Assembly: GCA_956465555.1 (NCBI GenBank) | Contig: OY101116.1 | Location: 1,798,001 to 1,862,000 of the forward strand | Origin: Nitzschia sp. pyKryTriq1 | Taxonomy: Eukaryota > Bacillariophyta > Bacillariophyceae > Bacillariales > Bacillariaceae | Reading direction: 5' to 3' | DNA length: 64,000 nucleotides | The notes under the pieces: generated by a model | Seen by the model: only the letters and a program-made list of their open reading frames with translations | What the model was told of the DNA's origin: nothing | Databases searched by the model: none | In this document: positions 33,007 through 43,416 of the stretch, piece by piece | Position numbering within the stretch: the first letter of the stretch is position 1 | How the letters are laid out: every line of letters begins with the position of its first letter | Program-made: the position numbers and the translations under genes

Positions 33007-34731
33007 CTATTCCATAACATCATCGTCATAGAAATTTTCGATTTCAGGATACACCGTTTCGAATGTGGCGTCTTGGAGACTCACGCGGTGGTAGACTTCC
33101 GAGCCCACGACCAACAGGAGCACGCAGACAAGATTCAAGCTGTCGATCGCCGGGCCATAGCTGAAATCAGGTATTCCCAAATCATAAATGTACAGTCCGA
33201 CAACCGAGACGATGATCCCGGCGCTGACACCTCGAAACATGACTTTTGTTGCCCCCGCATTGACAATTTTGTCAACGGCTACCCCCACAGCAATGATGGA
33301 AAAGGAATGCACCAGCACCAACGATAGTGAGTACTTGCATTCCGCGAAATCATCGTATCCGTTCAGGGCGCGATCTTCGTCCAATACTCCCATAAAACAT
33401 TGAAAACCTTCGACAAAATTCTTGCTGAAGCTGGATGACGGATATAGCTTGGACCAGTCCCCGCGGGCTCCCAATCCCAGTAAGGTGTAGACAAGCGGTG
33501 ACATGATCGACGCAAAAATCAATTGGAACACTGATAAGATCAAATTCAGAAAATCTGCCTGCACGGGTTGTTTGTATTGGAGGAATATGTGTTCCTTGTA
33601 CAGCTGCGACGCAGCTGCCGGAATGCAACTCGAAACGAATAGCATTGTATTGTATGCGGTTTGAATTGGAATCGTATCAGCATAAATAAAAAAGTCGGGA
33701 TCCCAGATAGAGTACAGTGCCGGACAAAGAGCCAGCAGTACTGCCATAGCAATGATAATTGAGCCAAGAATGTGCTCGGTTGAAAGACCTCCCCAGCCCG
33801 GCAGAGGGCGCCCTTCCGACGCGATGCCGTTTCCATAATCTCTCTCAGCCGGAGGAGTGGCTGACCCACAACATCCCTTGATGCACCCATCTGAATGCCA
33901 AAACTGTGTTAACAGCGCAGTTAATGGCAAAGTAAATTGAACAAGAATCACCGTAAGTGTTGGTGCCACATGGTATCCTGTCAGGAACACTAAAAGCATG
34001 TGAACTGTGTCCAAAAGAGCCATCACTACAACACAAGAGAAATAAAGAGGCGTTTCAAACATTGAGGAAGAGAATCAACGGAGCAAGAATCGAACCGATT
34101 GTGCCAACTTACAACCAACGTCAACTATAGGTATCCCCAAAGCATGGACTGAAAAGTCCTTTCGGGATAGCGCCGATATGAACATTCCCAGTGCAATCAT
34201 GAAGGCATGAGTGAACGTAATCATTTCCACCGCAAATAATCGAAACGGACCAGACCGATCCACCAAAAATTTGAATGTTGACCGTTCCAGTGCGTAGGAC
34301 ATGGCCAGAATGAAAAACCAAAAGAACACAATGTAGTGATTCCTTCTTGATATTTCCCGATGCCCATTATTTTGTGAAGGTGAATCCCACAGATTCTCCA
34401 CATTGACTACGAGTATGAAGCAACTTTTCGCGGCGTCCCACGCCTTGGTAAATAAAGTGGGCGCAGGCTCTGCTTCGGACCCCTCTTCATCGTTCCAATC
34501 TCCCATCAGATACGCTTCGTCATCGTCGTCGTCCGAAGATCGCGAATCGCCGCTGCCATCGTCGCCGTGCTGAGGGCTTCTCATGGACGCATAATTGACG
34601 TCTTGAGTTGTCAAGGTAGGCAGCAGCAAGTCTGTTTCTGAAACTCCTTGGCTTCGGCGCTCGAGTCCAGCCTGTTGCTCTTGGGCCTGCTGTTCTCCCT
34701 TGGCAGCAGCATCTAGAGCTTGCCGCAACAT
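33007..34731 (-). CDS. CRT-like (DMT superfamily) transporter
   Basis: Exons 34731-34113 and 34025-33007, intron 85 bp (GTAAGT...GTTGTAG), 545 aa. An N-terminal cytosolic Gln/Asp-rich segment of about 110 residues is followed by about ten hydrophobic helices. The first helix pair is HYIVFFWFFILAMSYALERS and FAVEMITFTHAFMIALGMFI; the intron lies in GIPIVDVG|LMALLDTVHML. Later pieces (FTLPLTALLTQFW, MLFVSSCIPAAASQLYKEHI, PVQADFLNLILSVFQLIFA, NAGATKVMFRGVSAGIIVS) match the chloroquine-resistance-transporter-like family, which includes plant plastid thiol (CLT) and apicomplexan vacuolar (CRT) transporters. No plastid presequence is visible, so a vacuolar or other endomembrane location is possible. 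Substrate unknown. Confidence 0.85.
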
Positions 34732-35264
34732 CTCGAAATGAAAAACGTGTCTAGGGTTGCACCAGCTCCTTCGCCCGCTTCTCAGGGTCGGTTGTTGACT
34801 CGGAGTACTTGTATTCGCCGGGCAGCGAGAGAGATCTTCCTCGTCTTGAGAGATCTAAACTCATATGATATGAGGAGCAAAGTGATGAATCCGGTCCTCT
34901 AACTCCACTTGATAATGTCTGTGTCAACAGCGGTACCGTACTTGCACAGTAGAAGAGAGGAGATGACAGATGATGATGATCACCTCTTGTTACCTCGGAG
35001 TATCGTTGAAGATGCTGTTTTGCGTCTATTTTGGCTTAAGTTGCTGATTGCTGATTGATTGATTCATTCCTTCGAGATGATGATTCTTCCTCGCTGGTTA
35101 GCGCGGCGGGGGATAAAGGTGCGAGCACCGTTCATTCTCTCGCTCGACGACGACGACTACTCCTCCTCTCTCAGATTGCTTCTCCCGCACGCCTGCACTC
35201 GCACGCGCAATGACGGACCGACTCATACGACTAACCACTGTTTTTTCTCTACCTACTCTCTCTC

Positions 35265-35415
35265 TACAGTAGTACCGGTATCCATACCTGGAACCGTACC
35301 CCTTTTTTACTCTCTACTCTCTACTACCACTCTCTCTCTCTCTCTCTAGTAGAGTAGTAGAGTAGAGAGTAGTAGAGTAGAGAGTAAAGAGAGAGTAGTA
35401 GAGAGAGTCTACTGT
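35265..35415. repeat. CTCTA/TAGAG low-complexity, self-complementary tract
   Basis: The left part is CTCTCTACT-type, the right part TAGAGTAGTAGAGTAGAGAG, so the tract can fold back on itself around 35345. Confidence 0.85.
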
Positions 35416-36391
35416 ACCGGTACGTATATCACTACCGGTAGAGTATCATATACCAGTACAGTCAGCAGTACTGTACAAGGGTGCGTCTGCTCTTTCCACT
35501 CTACAGTACCAGTATGTACTGTACCGGTACATAACCCTGAAAAATCTACCGAAGTCGTACTTTTCTACCAGATGCGGATTTCCCGTATGTAGAAATAGGT
35601 CTACGGTGACTGAAGAAAGTAGATTTCGGACGGTAGCTGAAAAATAAATCTACCGCCGCGTCGCTCGTTTCGTCGCCTTTTGCGACGTTTTATTCTACCC
35701 GACAAAGAACAGACGCTGCACGATAACAACACGCACGTTCACAACCCCTCAAAACGTTCACGCACTACTGTGTAGTTGAAAAAAATTCTACTGTACCGTA
35801 CTGTCTGTGCGCCGCAAATCGACCTCCGCGTCGCTCGTTTTCATCGCATTTTTCGACAAAACAATTCACACCAACGCAATAACAATAATGCTCGTCATGA
35901 TAAAGGACGACGGTAACAGCAGCAGCAGCAGCACGTGAGAATCTTCATACGGCGGCCCCACGAATTTTATTCCATGCCAAGCTTCTTCTCGAGGAACAGC
36001 AAATGGCACCCAAAAAAACAAATCATTCTGCCCGATCCGAGTCCAGGCATTGCAGCTACTCCAGGAGAAGCATTCCTCAAAAGGAAAAATCTCTCATCAT
36101 CGTCAGAGGAAGAATACTGCTAGCTTTCAACAGGGGGAAGAAGAACAATACCAGCAGCAAAACGAAAGAAGCCTCATCCATCATTGAGCAGCTAGTACCG
36201 CCGGAGGGAATACCTACCACTGCTGACCGAATACGAGATCAAGCAAGCAAATGGCAGAGGAAGATGCCTATCAAAAAGAAGAAGCCCGTCGTCTCAAGCA
36301 GGATAAACAAGCCACATAGTAGTAGTACTGTGTAGTGCCATCAGCGAGCAAGCTAGCGACTCTCTAGAATTATTTTTAGTCAGTACTTGTA

Positions 36392-36448
36392 ATATCGTAA
36401 AGCAGCCACAGAGTGTAGTAGTACTAGTACTTCGCTGCTTTACGATAT
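36392..36448. repeat. 15-bp inverted repeat (hairpin), third copy at 37150
   Basis: ATATCGTAAAGCAGC at 36392-36406 is the exact reverse complement of GCTGCTTTACGATAT at 36434-36448, with a 27-nt loop. The right arm plus AGTA recurs at 37150-37168, immediately before a TAG repeat. Confidence 0.85.
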
Positions 36449-36980
36449 AGTACTTAGTACTACTAGAGTGACAGTAGTTACTAAATTACCTCAGCTCTCT
36501 ACTCTACTACTAGCTAGTAGCTCTAGCTAGAGTAGAGACGAGTACAAGTACAAGTAGTTGTACAAGTACTGCTACGAGATGCATCATAATACTAGCTACT
36601 GTTGTGTTTCGCGACTTGTTGACACCGCGTGCCCACCGTGTGCTTTCGGCTCTCCAACCGACTTGACGCATTTCGCGTCCAAAAGGGGTGAGAGCGCACC
36701 GACTTGTACGATTTCGGAGATGAGAACCCCGTGTTATTGTTAGTAGATTTTATGGTAGATTATTTTTCGACTACATTCACAGTACAGTACAGGTACAGTA
36801 ACGGTAACGGTAACGGTACATACAGTACACTACCGGTACTTAATCTACTACCGGTAGCTCTACTCTCTACCGTACTCTACTAGTACCTTGCAATTCTACG
36901 TGCCCACTGGGAACAGCCCGAGCTACTACTCAACTCAATTATTGAGGTCGAGGAAAGCTGCAAGCATAGGACTAGGTTCC

Positions 36981-37090
36981 ATCGTCTCTTGAGATGTGCA
37001 GATTAGCGCTGATGATCCCGTAAGGGTGAAACGAGTCCATTGAGTCAATCAATTGGACTGTCTGGCGTGGATGGTATCGTTCCGGCGGGA
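36981..37090 (+). ncRNA. Candidate type I hammerhead ribozyme
   Basis: Core CTGATGA (37009-37015), stem II CCC-GTAA-GGG (37017-37026), then GAAAC (37028-37032). Stem III starts with A31-C32 pairing to G60-T61, a bulged G33, then AGTCCA (37034-37039) pairing with TGGACT (37054-37059) and a further TTGA/TCAA. Stem III closes on GTC (37060-37062), the expected cleavage triplet. Order core-II-GAAA-III-GUC leaves stem I open, hence type I. Weak points: the 10.1/11.1 pair is U-U, and stem I is poor next to the core (U-G, G-C), with better pairing only distally (CCATC at 36979-36983 with GATGG at 37070-37074). It may be degenerate or may derive from a mobile element. Confidence 0.5.
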
Positions 37091-37162
37091 GAGAGATTAA
37101 TTGCTCTCAACCGTCAAGGTAGCAACTATATTAGACAGTGCACTTTTTCGCTGCTTTACGAT

Positions 37163-37255
37163 ATAGTAGTAGTAGTAGTAGTAGAGAGTAGAGTAGAGTA
37201 GAGTAGAGTAGAGTAGGGAGTAGTAGGGAGTAGTAGTAGTAGAGAGTAGTAGAGG
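37163..37255. repeat. TAG / GAGTA microsatellite tract
   Basis: TAGTAGTAGTAG followed by repeated GAGTA units (GAGTAGAGTAGAGTAG) and GGGAGTAGTA variants. Confidence 0.9.
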
Positions 37256-37648
37256 CGCCTATCGCCTGTACTAGTTGACTTGACAATAATACTCCTATAC
37301 TTTGTTCTTGGGTACTGGTACCTTCTTCTTGTGCTTCAAAGTACTGGTAGCAGCCCCTTCACTACGACCCGTAACAGTACATACATTCTGCTACTATACT
37401 AGTATTTGCTGGTTGAAAATCCTTCATCGCCTAGTATTATTACTACCAGTAGACTAGCTTTCTCGACATCGGTTGGTAGATCATGGTGATAAATGGATAA
37501 ACAACGTGCGTGCTATAGTAGGTACACGTATCTAACCTAGCTGCTAGAGTGGAGAATAGATAAAGAAGAATCAAGCTAGCTCTATCACGCACAATGCTTT
37601 TTTATAAAGTCACGTGAGGAGAGGGGAGCCCGAAACGTTGTCGGCTCT

Positions 37649-38122
37649 CTAAAATTCCGATTCCGCGACCGGTGGAATCGTTCCAGCTTCCTCGCCGCCC
37701 ACACCATCTACTATCGATTCTTCCGCTCCGACCATAGCGCTCGACAAAATCGATGCCAGCATTTGTGCATCTGCTTCGTGTCCCAAAGTGTACAGGTAGG
37801 TCCAAATGAGAAGCATTAGTGCTCCGCTACTGAGGAGACCCGTCAGCAGAATCTTATTGTCATAAGATTCTTGATCGGCCCCAAGAAATGTACTGCAATA
37901 TAGAACTGGAACGAATGTAATGAAATTGAATCCCAACAGAACATTGACTCCTGCGTTTTCTCGGGCGGGGGTCAACCCTAGATACGTCCCATACAAGGCC
38001 GCGAGGGCGCACCGGAACCAGACGAGGATATCCGGCAATTCAGGAAAGGTTTCTTTTGTCGGCTTGGAATTTACTGCCAGAAATTTGCTGAGTAGAGATG
38101 GCTTTTCTTCCGTCGAAGGCAT
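37649..38122 (-). CDS. RAB5IF / OPTI-like membrane protein
   Basis: 157 aa from MPSTEEKPSLLSK; the frame is open upstream to 38251, but that extension (RCTTLFRRHRRLPQSNN) looks non-coding. Resembles RAB5IF (C20orf24, also called OPTI), a small ER protein that partners insertase subunits and belongs to the Rab5ip/EMC6 superfamily. Supporting sequence: PELPDILVWFRCALAALYGTYLG, PARENAGVNVLLGFNFITFVPVLY, ADQESYDNKILLTGLLSS and MLLIWTYLYTLGHE, giving three or four membrane helices. The ~40-residue C-terminal tail (GAEESIVDGVGGEEAG) is acidic and family-atypical. Identity is inferred from pattern and helix layout. Confidence 0.7.
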   Translation of the reverse strand: MPSTEEKPSLLSKFLAVNSKPTKETFPELPDILVWFRCALAALYGTYLGLTPARENAGVNVLLGFNFITFVPVLYCSTFLGADQESYDNKILLTGLLSSGALMLLIWTYLYTLGHEADAQMLASILSSAMVGAEESIVDGVGGEEAGTIPPVAESEF

Positions 38123-38294
38123 GTTGTTGGATTTGAAAAAAAAGGGAAGCGAACTATTGGGAGCAATTGCTGCGATAGACCAACGGCAAAGATTGTTAGA
38201 TTGTGGCAAACGCCGGTGGCGACGGAACAGTGTGGTGCAGCGGATGTGCACGTAGCTGTTGTACTATTGAGGTACTGGCAGGAGCACTGTCTCT

Positions 38295-38403
38295 CTGGAG
38301 GTCGGGAAGACTCTAACGGAACAAACGACCACTGATATAGAAGGAGCCTGTCCGTCGCCCGCCTCGCTGCGGCGCGACAGTGGCGAAGTGCAAATGAACC
38401 AGA
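38295..38403. repeat. Short imperfect direct repeat, copy 1
   Basis: 109 bp starting CTGGAGGTCGGGAAGACT and ending AAATGAACCAGA; repeats at 38669-38775 with a handful of substitutions and a 2-bp indel. Confidence 0.9.
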
Positions 38404-38668
38404 AGACAATGGTGTTGTACCAACGACAGTCATAAATCTGAAGTAGTAGGGAAGAGCAGGCAGCCCCCAAAACGGCAGAGGACTACTTCGGATCGCTTCT
38501 CCCAAAGCTCATGAGATAGTGCCAAGTGGCCACTGAGACCGATCTCCCTGAGATTTACGAGATACTTGCAAATACCAAGAAGGGTAAAATTCGCTCCTCA
38601 ACACTTCAGACGGCAGTAGAAAATATCCTCACCAGCCGGAACTACTTGGAAGATTTTCCCCTCTCGCC

Positions 38669-38775
38669 CTGGAGGTCGGGAAGACTAACGGAACAAACGA
38701 CCACTGATATTGAAAGAGCCTGTCCGTCGCCCCCCTCGCTATGGCGTGACAGTGGCGAAGTGCAAATGAACCAGA
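38669..38775. repeat. Short imperfect direct repeat, copy 2
   Basis: 107 bp copy of 38295-38403, lying 121 bp left of the large duplication boundary. Confidence 0.9.
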
Positions 38776-39423
38776 TGTTATTTTTAAAAATTTGAGGAAA
38801 GAATTTCAGTTTCTCGTTACTTTTGTGAGGGTATTTTTTGGCGCGATCGCATCGTGATGGATGCTCATTTGACCGTTAACTACAGAGCCGGCCAAGCTAT
38901 GATGAAGGCATGGTACCGCGAAGGTACCTATGATAGCTATTTTACGACTACTCCGAACCTGGTACCATATTATGGTAATGGTACCTGTCCGTCTGACCAC
39001 CAGGCGTTTGCCACAATCGTCATATTTGACATTTTTTTTAAGTCAAACGCTATTTATCCCACTACTACTAGTAGTAGCAGTCCTTTACACCTTATAAATG
39101 TAAAGCGGATAGAAAGAAGCGGAACTTTGATGACGAATCAAGTATTCTGGAGTTGCTTGAAACCGTTCATGCCACGTTTCGTCTCTGCGAGAGGTGGGTG
39201 AAAACTTTTAGTCCGCCCCCATACGGTCTGACATGTTGTGGTTGTGCCATTTATGTGGACAGCGTACCTGTCCTTTGCAAGAGGAAGTCACCAAGAGAAA
39301 AATTGTTGTTCCACTAACGTTGTATGTATTATTTAACCTGTTTCATGAAGTGCCGTCACTGTTTGACGGCAAACTGCGTGAAAAACAATCAGAATGCTAC
39401 CCGCGATGGGGAGGAATGCAGTA

Positions 39424-41456
39424 TCAACGCCAGTCGCCAGGCCCGGAGATACGAGGGCGCTTCGCTCCCACTGGAACATCATCATGCCACGCCGGGAGTG
39501 CGGTAACCTTGGAGTCGTCCACCATGGCTTGTCTCTCCTTTTCTTCATCTGATGGCTCGGACTTCTTCTCTTCTTTGTACGATTCGAAGGAATGATAGCT
39601 TGGCAGGGTAGAACTGTCCAGAGCATCAAGAGTTTTGATGAATTGCACCATCAAATCTTGCACCAGAATTCGTGTGAGATTGCTCTTGCAGACGATGCGA
39701 AACATGGTAGCATCCGCCCCCACATCTGTGCAGATATTTTCTCTCGCGCATCCGTTAGTCAAGTCATGAAAGCTTAGACTGTAGCCGCTCACATACCAGT
39801 GACTGACAAATAATCATGATTCAATTCAAGAAGAGCAAAATGCGTCAGGGCATGTCAGTCTACACTTACTACTTCAATGATAATCAGTCCCATACCTAGT
39901 TGAGATTGCGCGATGGAAATCTATGTCGTTGTACCTGAGCTGCACCTCTGGGTTCAGGCGAGCTGCTACGACAGGAAGGCAGCAGTTGTTACCACCATCC
40001 ACAATTTGAAAACGAGGCAATCCATTTGGATGCTTGAGGTCCTTGAGAAAGGTCCGAATGCAGGAGGCAACATTCATCTGGTTTAACACCTTAGCGCGAT
40101 AGCCTTCTTTTCCAAGACGAAGTAACTTGTAGAACTGAACGTAGGGTCCTGAGGCGGGTCGCGAGAAGTTCAGCGTTATGGAATCGCAGTGGCCCCCGAG
40201 GTACGTTACAGACACAGCAATATGCTCTGCCAGATCATGACGCTCTCGAAAGATGACCCATCCAGTGCCACAGATACTTTCGCCAAACTTGTGGCCACTT
40301 GCAGACATAGACAACACATTCGGGAGTCGAAAGTCAAAGGGAGGGGGGCTAGGCATCTGGAAGGGAGCAATGAAGCCTCCACTTGCTGCATCCACATGAA
40401 TGCCAATCTGCCAGCCTTTCTCCATGTTGAGCTGCTGGATCTCGTGGTCGATATTCCAGACAGGATCGTATACACCATTGTAGTGATTACCGAGGATGGC
40501 AACGACACCGATTGTCTTATCATTACATTTTTTGACGAGTTCTTGTGGGTCCACTGCCATTTTCTGCTGAAGCAAGCTTGGACGCACTAGTATCGGTGAT
40601 ACGTCAAAGAAGCGGAAGAACTTTTTCCACGAATGAGATTAGATTGTGAGATGCCGCAGTATTAGAGCTAACTTATCAGATTGTTTCACATTCAGTACGC
40701 ACTTTTTCCCATGCAGCATGGTGTGCTGTCGAGATGACAATATTTGGCTTGATGGCCTGAACTTGGTCTTCCGAAAGGCCGTGGTGTGCAGCATACCACT
40801 TTCGCCAACGAAATTTGAGGGCCAATCCTAAGGATGGAAAAAAGAAAAGGAGCAATTGTGTTGGATGGCCGGAAGAAATGAGGAAGACGAGAAGGCACTG
40901 AGCATGACCCACCCGCCAGAAGGCAAGCTTCCGTGGACCCAACCGTTCCAGCCCCTACGTAGTTCCCACCCCTTATGGCAGGCTCTGATGGGGCATTCCA
41001 GAGTTTTGCTAGGAGATTGACTACAGTATCATGGAGGTTGATACTTCCTGGGTAAACAGCAGCATTTGCCAGATTGACCTCGGCGCCCATGCTGGCAACC
41101 TCACGTTCTTCGGGCTCCGAAACGACGTTAACATAGGAACCTGTGTTAAGCTGAGGACGAGAGTCACAAAGCCGAACTGAATCTATCAGTTCCTTGACAA
41201 AGCGTGCTGGCATCCCATTCTGAGGAATCTCGTTTCCCTGCACCAGCTGGGCATGGGAGCTGGCATAGAATGTAGTTGACTCGTTCCAATGATTGGCCTG
41301 GGTTTGTTGCAACAAGGCGATTGCTTGTTTCAACAAGGATGATTCCTCGCGGAGGAAAGAGGTTTCCTCGCGGAGGGCGGCAATGAGCTTTTGGTTGTCA
41401 TTGTCGTGGTCGGCACCTGCACCTGCACCTGCACCACCTGCACCGGTACTCGCCAT
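39424..41456 (-). CDS. GAD: Glutamate decarboxylase, copy 1
   Basis: PLP-dependent group II decarboxylase converting glutamate to GABA. Four exons: 41456-40913, 40827-40703, 40620-39896, 39802-39424; introns 85, 82 and 93 bp (GTGGGT...CCTTAG, GTGCGT...AAAAAG, GTATGG...TTGTCAG). The joined frame is 590 aa. Conserved pieces: LNTGSYVNVVSEPEE, NYVGAGTVGSTEACLLAG|LALKFRWRKW, GIHVDAASGGFIAPF (D300) and SASGHKFG with the PLP lysine K334, then YLGGHCDSITLNFSRPAS and WYVSGYSLSFHDL. Unusual: a Gly/Ala-rich start and a heptad-like helix (KLIAALREETSFLREESSLL, about residues 22-45) before the catalytic domain. No targeting peptide. No calmodulin-binding tail was identified; the C-terminus is acidic. Confidence 0.93.
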
Positions 41457-41839
41457 GATGGCGTGAGTGCGGAGGGAGTGAATGAATGCTTTTGCAATTT
41501 TAGATTTCAGGCTTCAGGCTATGGATCGAAAGCTTTTGGCGGGATCGAAAGCTTTTGACGAGCTCTCAACGTATCTTCAGAAGTCAGAAGGAAGCGTGGT
41601 GTTGATTGTAGTAGCGAGACAACAGGAGAGGAGGACAGACGAACGACGGACGAACACATACTGTGAGGATGAGAGAGAGCAGCAGCTAACGGATGACATC
41701 CACCGCGGCAGACTCTCTCATTTCTATTGCTGTTGCAGTTATCAAGCCGGAACGCCGGACCTTGTATAACTACAACCTATTCTTGACGACACATCGGTGC
41801 CGTTGAGACTTAGATAGAATGATTAATCCTACGGCAGTC
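41457..41839. other. Upstream region of GAD copy 1
   Basis: Probable promoter/5' UTR of GAD. Contains a tandem GATCGAAAGCTTTTG repeat near 41524-41555. The plus-strand ORF at 41482-41769 has no domain. Confidence 0.5.
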
Positions 41840-42023
41840 ACCGGTGGCCAAGCCACCGGTGCAGCCTTCACTCCTACCAATTATCGGGCGTTGTACGAAG
41901 CTCATGGGAGAATTGCGAAGCATGGCGTTAGGCTTACCGGGCTCGGCCGGCCTTCTTTCTCTATTGCAAAATGGGCTGACCGTAGCCCTTCGAAATAGAC
42001 GACGGGTGCATTTGAAGCCAGCC
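41840..42023 (+). mobile_element. DIRS-like retroelement remnant, cut by the A/B joint
   Basis: Encodes the end of a reverse transcriptase-RNase H region (ELRSMALGLPGSAGLLSLLQ, RRRVHLKPA) and stops being homologous exactly at 42023, where block B starts. The continuation survives only in copy 2 (47868-48908). No upstream RT motifs are visible, so it was already 5'-truncated. Confidence 0.8.
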
Positions 42024-43416
42024 CCTCGTCGTCTTGATCAATGCCGTCCTCCCCCATCTCATTAGTAGGAGAGGGTATGGCCTAGGCGATTTCTGAGGAT
42101 GAGGATTCCTCGTCGCCGCTTGTCGCTAGTCCAAAACTTCGACATTTTCATTGTTCGAATCTTTTGTGCCGTACAGTATCAAGTATGTTGAGAATGAATC
42201 ATCATCATGCCGTTATGTATATGACTAACCGGACCAAATCCAGCATAATCGGCGGGAGCATTACAGACGCTATCACACGGACCACGTGGACAAGGATGCG
42301 GCGGACATCCGATCGCCCACCGATCGGTCTTTAGTCATCGGGATCCACCGATCGGACATCGGTCGCCAATACGTACGACGTACGGACCGATTCCACGCCA
42401 GCATGGCCACATTCGTTCTGCCCAACGAAGATCGATGCGGAACCGATGAAAAGCAACACGGGAAAGTACGGGGAGATAGGAACTGGATAGGAAGCGCTGC
42501 GCGCAGACGAGCGACGAGATCTTTTGTTTTACTGCACCATACCGTAGGTCCCTACGAAGTACTCGTACCGGTATACCGGTACCGGTATCGGGGAGATGTG
42601 TCAAACCTGGCTTCCCCCAATAATTCGAACTCCCCTTTTACAGTCGGCCACGTCGTTTGGCTGAAATTTCACATGGTCGCGAATGTCAATAAGTGAAGTA
42701 CCGGCCGGCGCGACCCCACAACTTTGTGGGTTCTGGGTCATAGGTATGAACCATACCCTACAACATTGTGGGTCGGCGTTGCGCGAATTGGTGACTGCCC
42801 GGTGGGACCCCTTGACGTGAAATCTCAAATCTCAATAAATTTCGTGCGCGCGGAGAGCGTGTGAGAATCTCAATTTTTTACGATCTCAATTTTTCACGTG
42901 CGTAGCTTTAATATTTGGATATTTGACCTGGCAGTCTGCTGATAGATTTGGGGGAATAAACGAGGGGAGAAAACTGACGTTGACACATCTCCCGGTACCA
43001 GGTACGCGGTATCTTCGGCACATATTTGACCTGTGTGCCCTGGACTTTATGTCATTCTTTGTGCCTTGCGCGCCGAAATCGGAAAAGCGCTGGAGTCGGA
43101 GAAACTATTCGTGCCAGTCAACCGACTCCAACGCTCTACGTGCAAGTCTACGAAGAATTGTGGTACACGGAGTCGGTATTTGAAGGCACCGTCATTTTAC
43201 ACCTGCCTGCTGGCTATCGCCAAGAAAGAATTGAAGAGGGAACAGAGAGATCCTTGTGGTACAGTACTGGTACTGAACACGGTACTTGTACAGGTACAGT
43301 GTCGTGTATCGTAGCTTGTTCACCGTGCGTATCTGCTATCTTCTCCTCATATATCAGCCGTCTTCTCGAATTCTCGAACGCAAAAAGTTTTCATCATCAT
43401 CAACAACAACAACATC
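42024..43416. other. Left part of block B1, no firm gene
   Basis: Overlapping ORFs (42286-42696, 42923-43484) have no recognisable domain. Contains TACCGGTATACCGGTACCGG palindromes near 42566-42590 and an imperfect inverted repeat (CGACCCCACAA at 42711 with TTGTGGGTCG at 42766-42775) enclosing GGGTCATAGG/CCATACCC-type sequence. The inverted repeat may be a structured RNA or a small element. Confidence 0.5.

Larger units (their letters stand above)
34732..37648. other. Gene-poor repeat-rich spacer (2.9 kb)
   Basis: Low-complexity TAG/CTA and GAGA sequence alternates with GTAC palindromes. Two related segments, CCGCGTCGCTCGTTTCGTCG at about 35655 and CCGCGTCGCTCGTTTTCATCG at about 35827, are imperfect copies. 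ORF 36003-36335 (+, 110 aa, Lys/Ser-rich, no domain) is weak and not called. The spacer holds an inverted repeat and the candidate ribozyme listed separately. Confidence 0.7.
38123..38896. other. Intergenic, left flank of the duplication
   Basis: Unique DNA up to the duplication boundary at 38896/38897. Contains the short direct repeat listed separately. No gene seen. Confidence 0.5.
38897..42023. repeat. Segmental duplication, block A copy 1 (A1)
   Basis: 3,127 bp repeated at 44925-48051 (offset 6,028). The one mismatch I found is c41889 versus a47917. The block carries the GAD gene and the truncated edge of a DIRS-like element. Its right end abuts block B1 directly. Confidence 0.95.

Noticed and set aside
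34081-34110. GGTTCGATTC word on the minus strand resembling a tRNA T-arm
   Set aside because: It lies inside the CRT-like gene's intron and no acceptor stem, D-arm or anticodon arm fits around it.
36003-36335. 110-codon Lys/Ser-rich ORF in the repeat-rich spacer
   Set aside because: No domain or signal, and it overlaps another ORF of similar quality in a low-complexity region.
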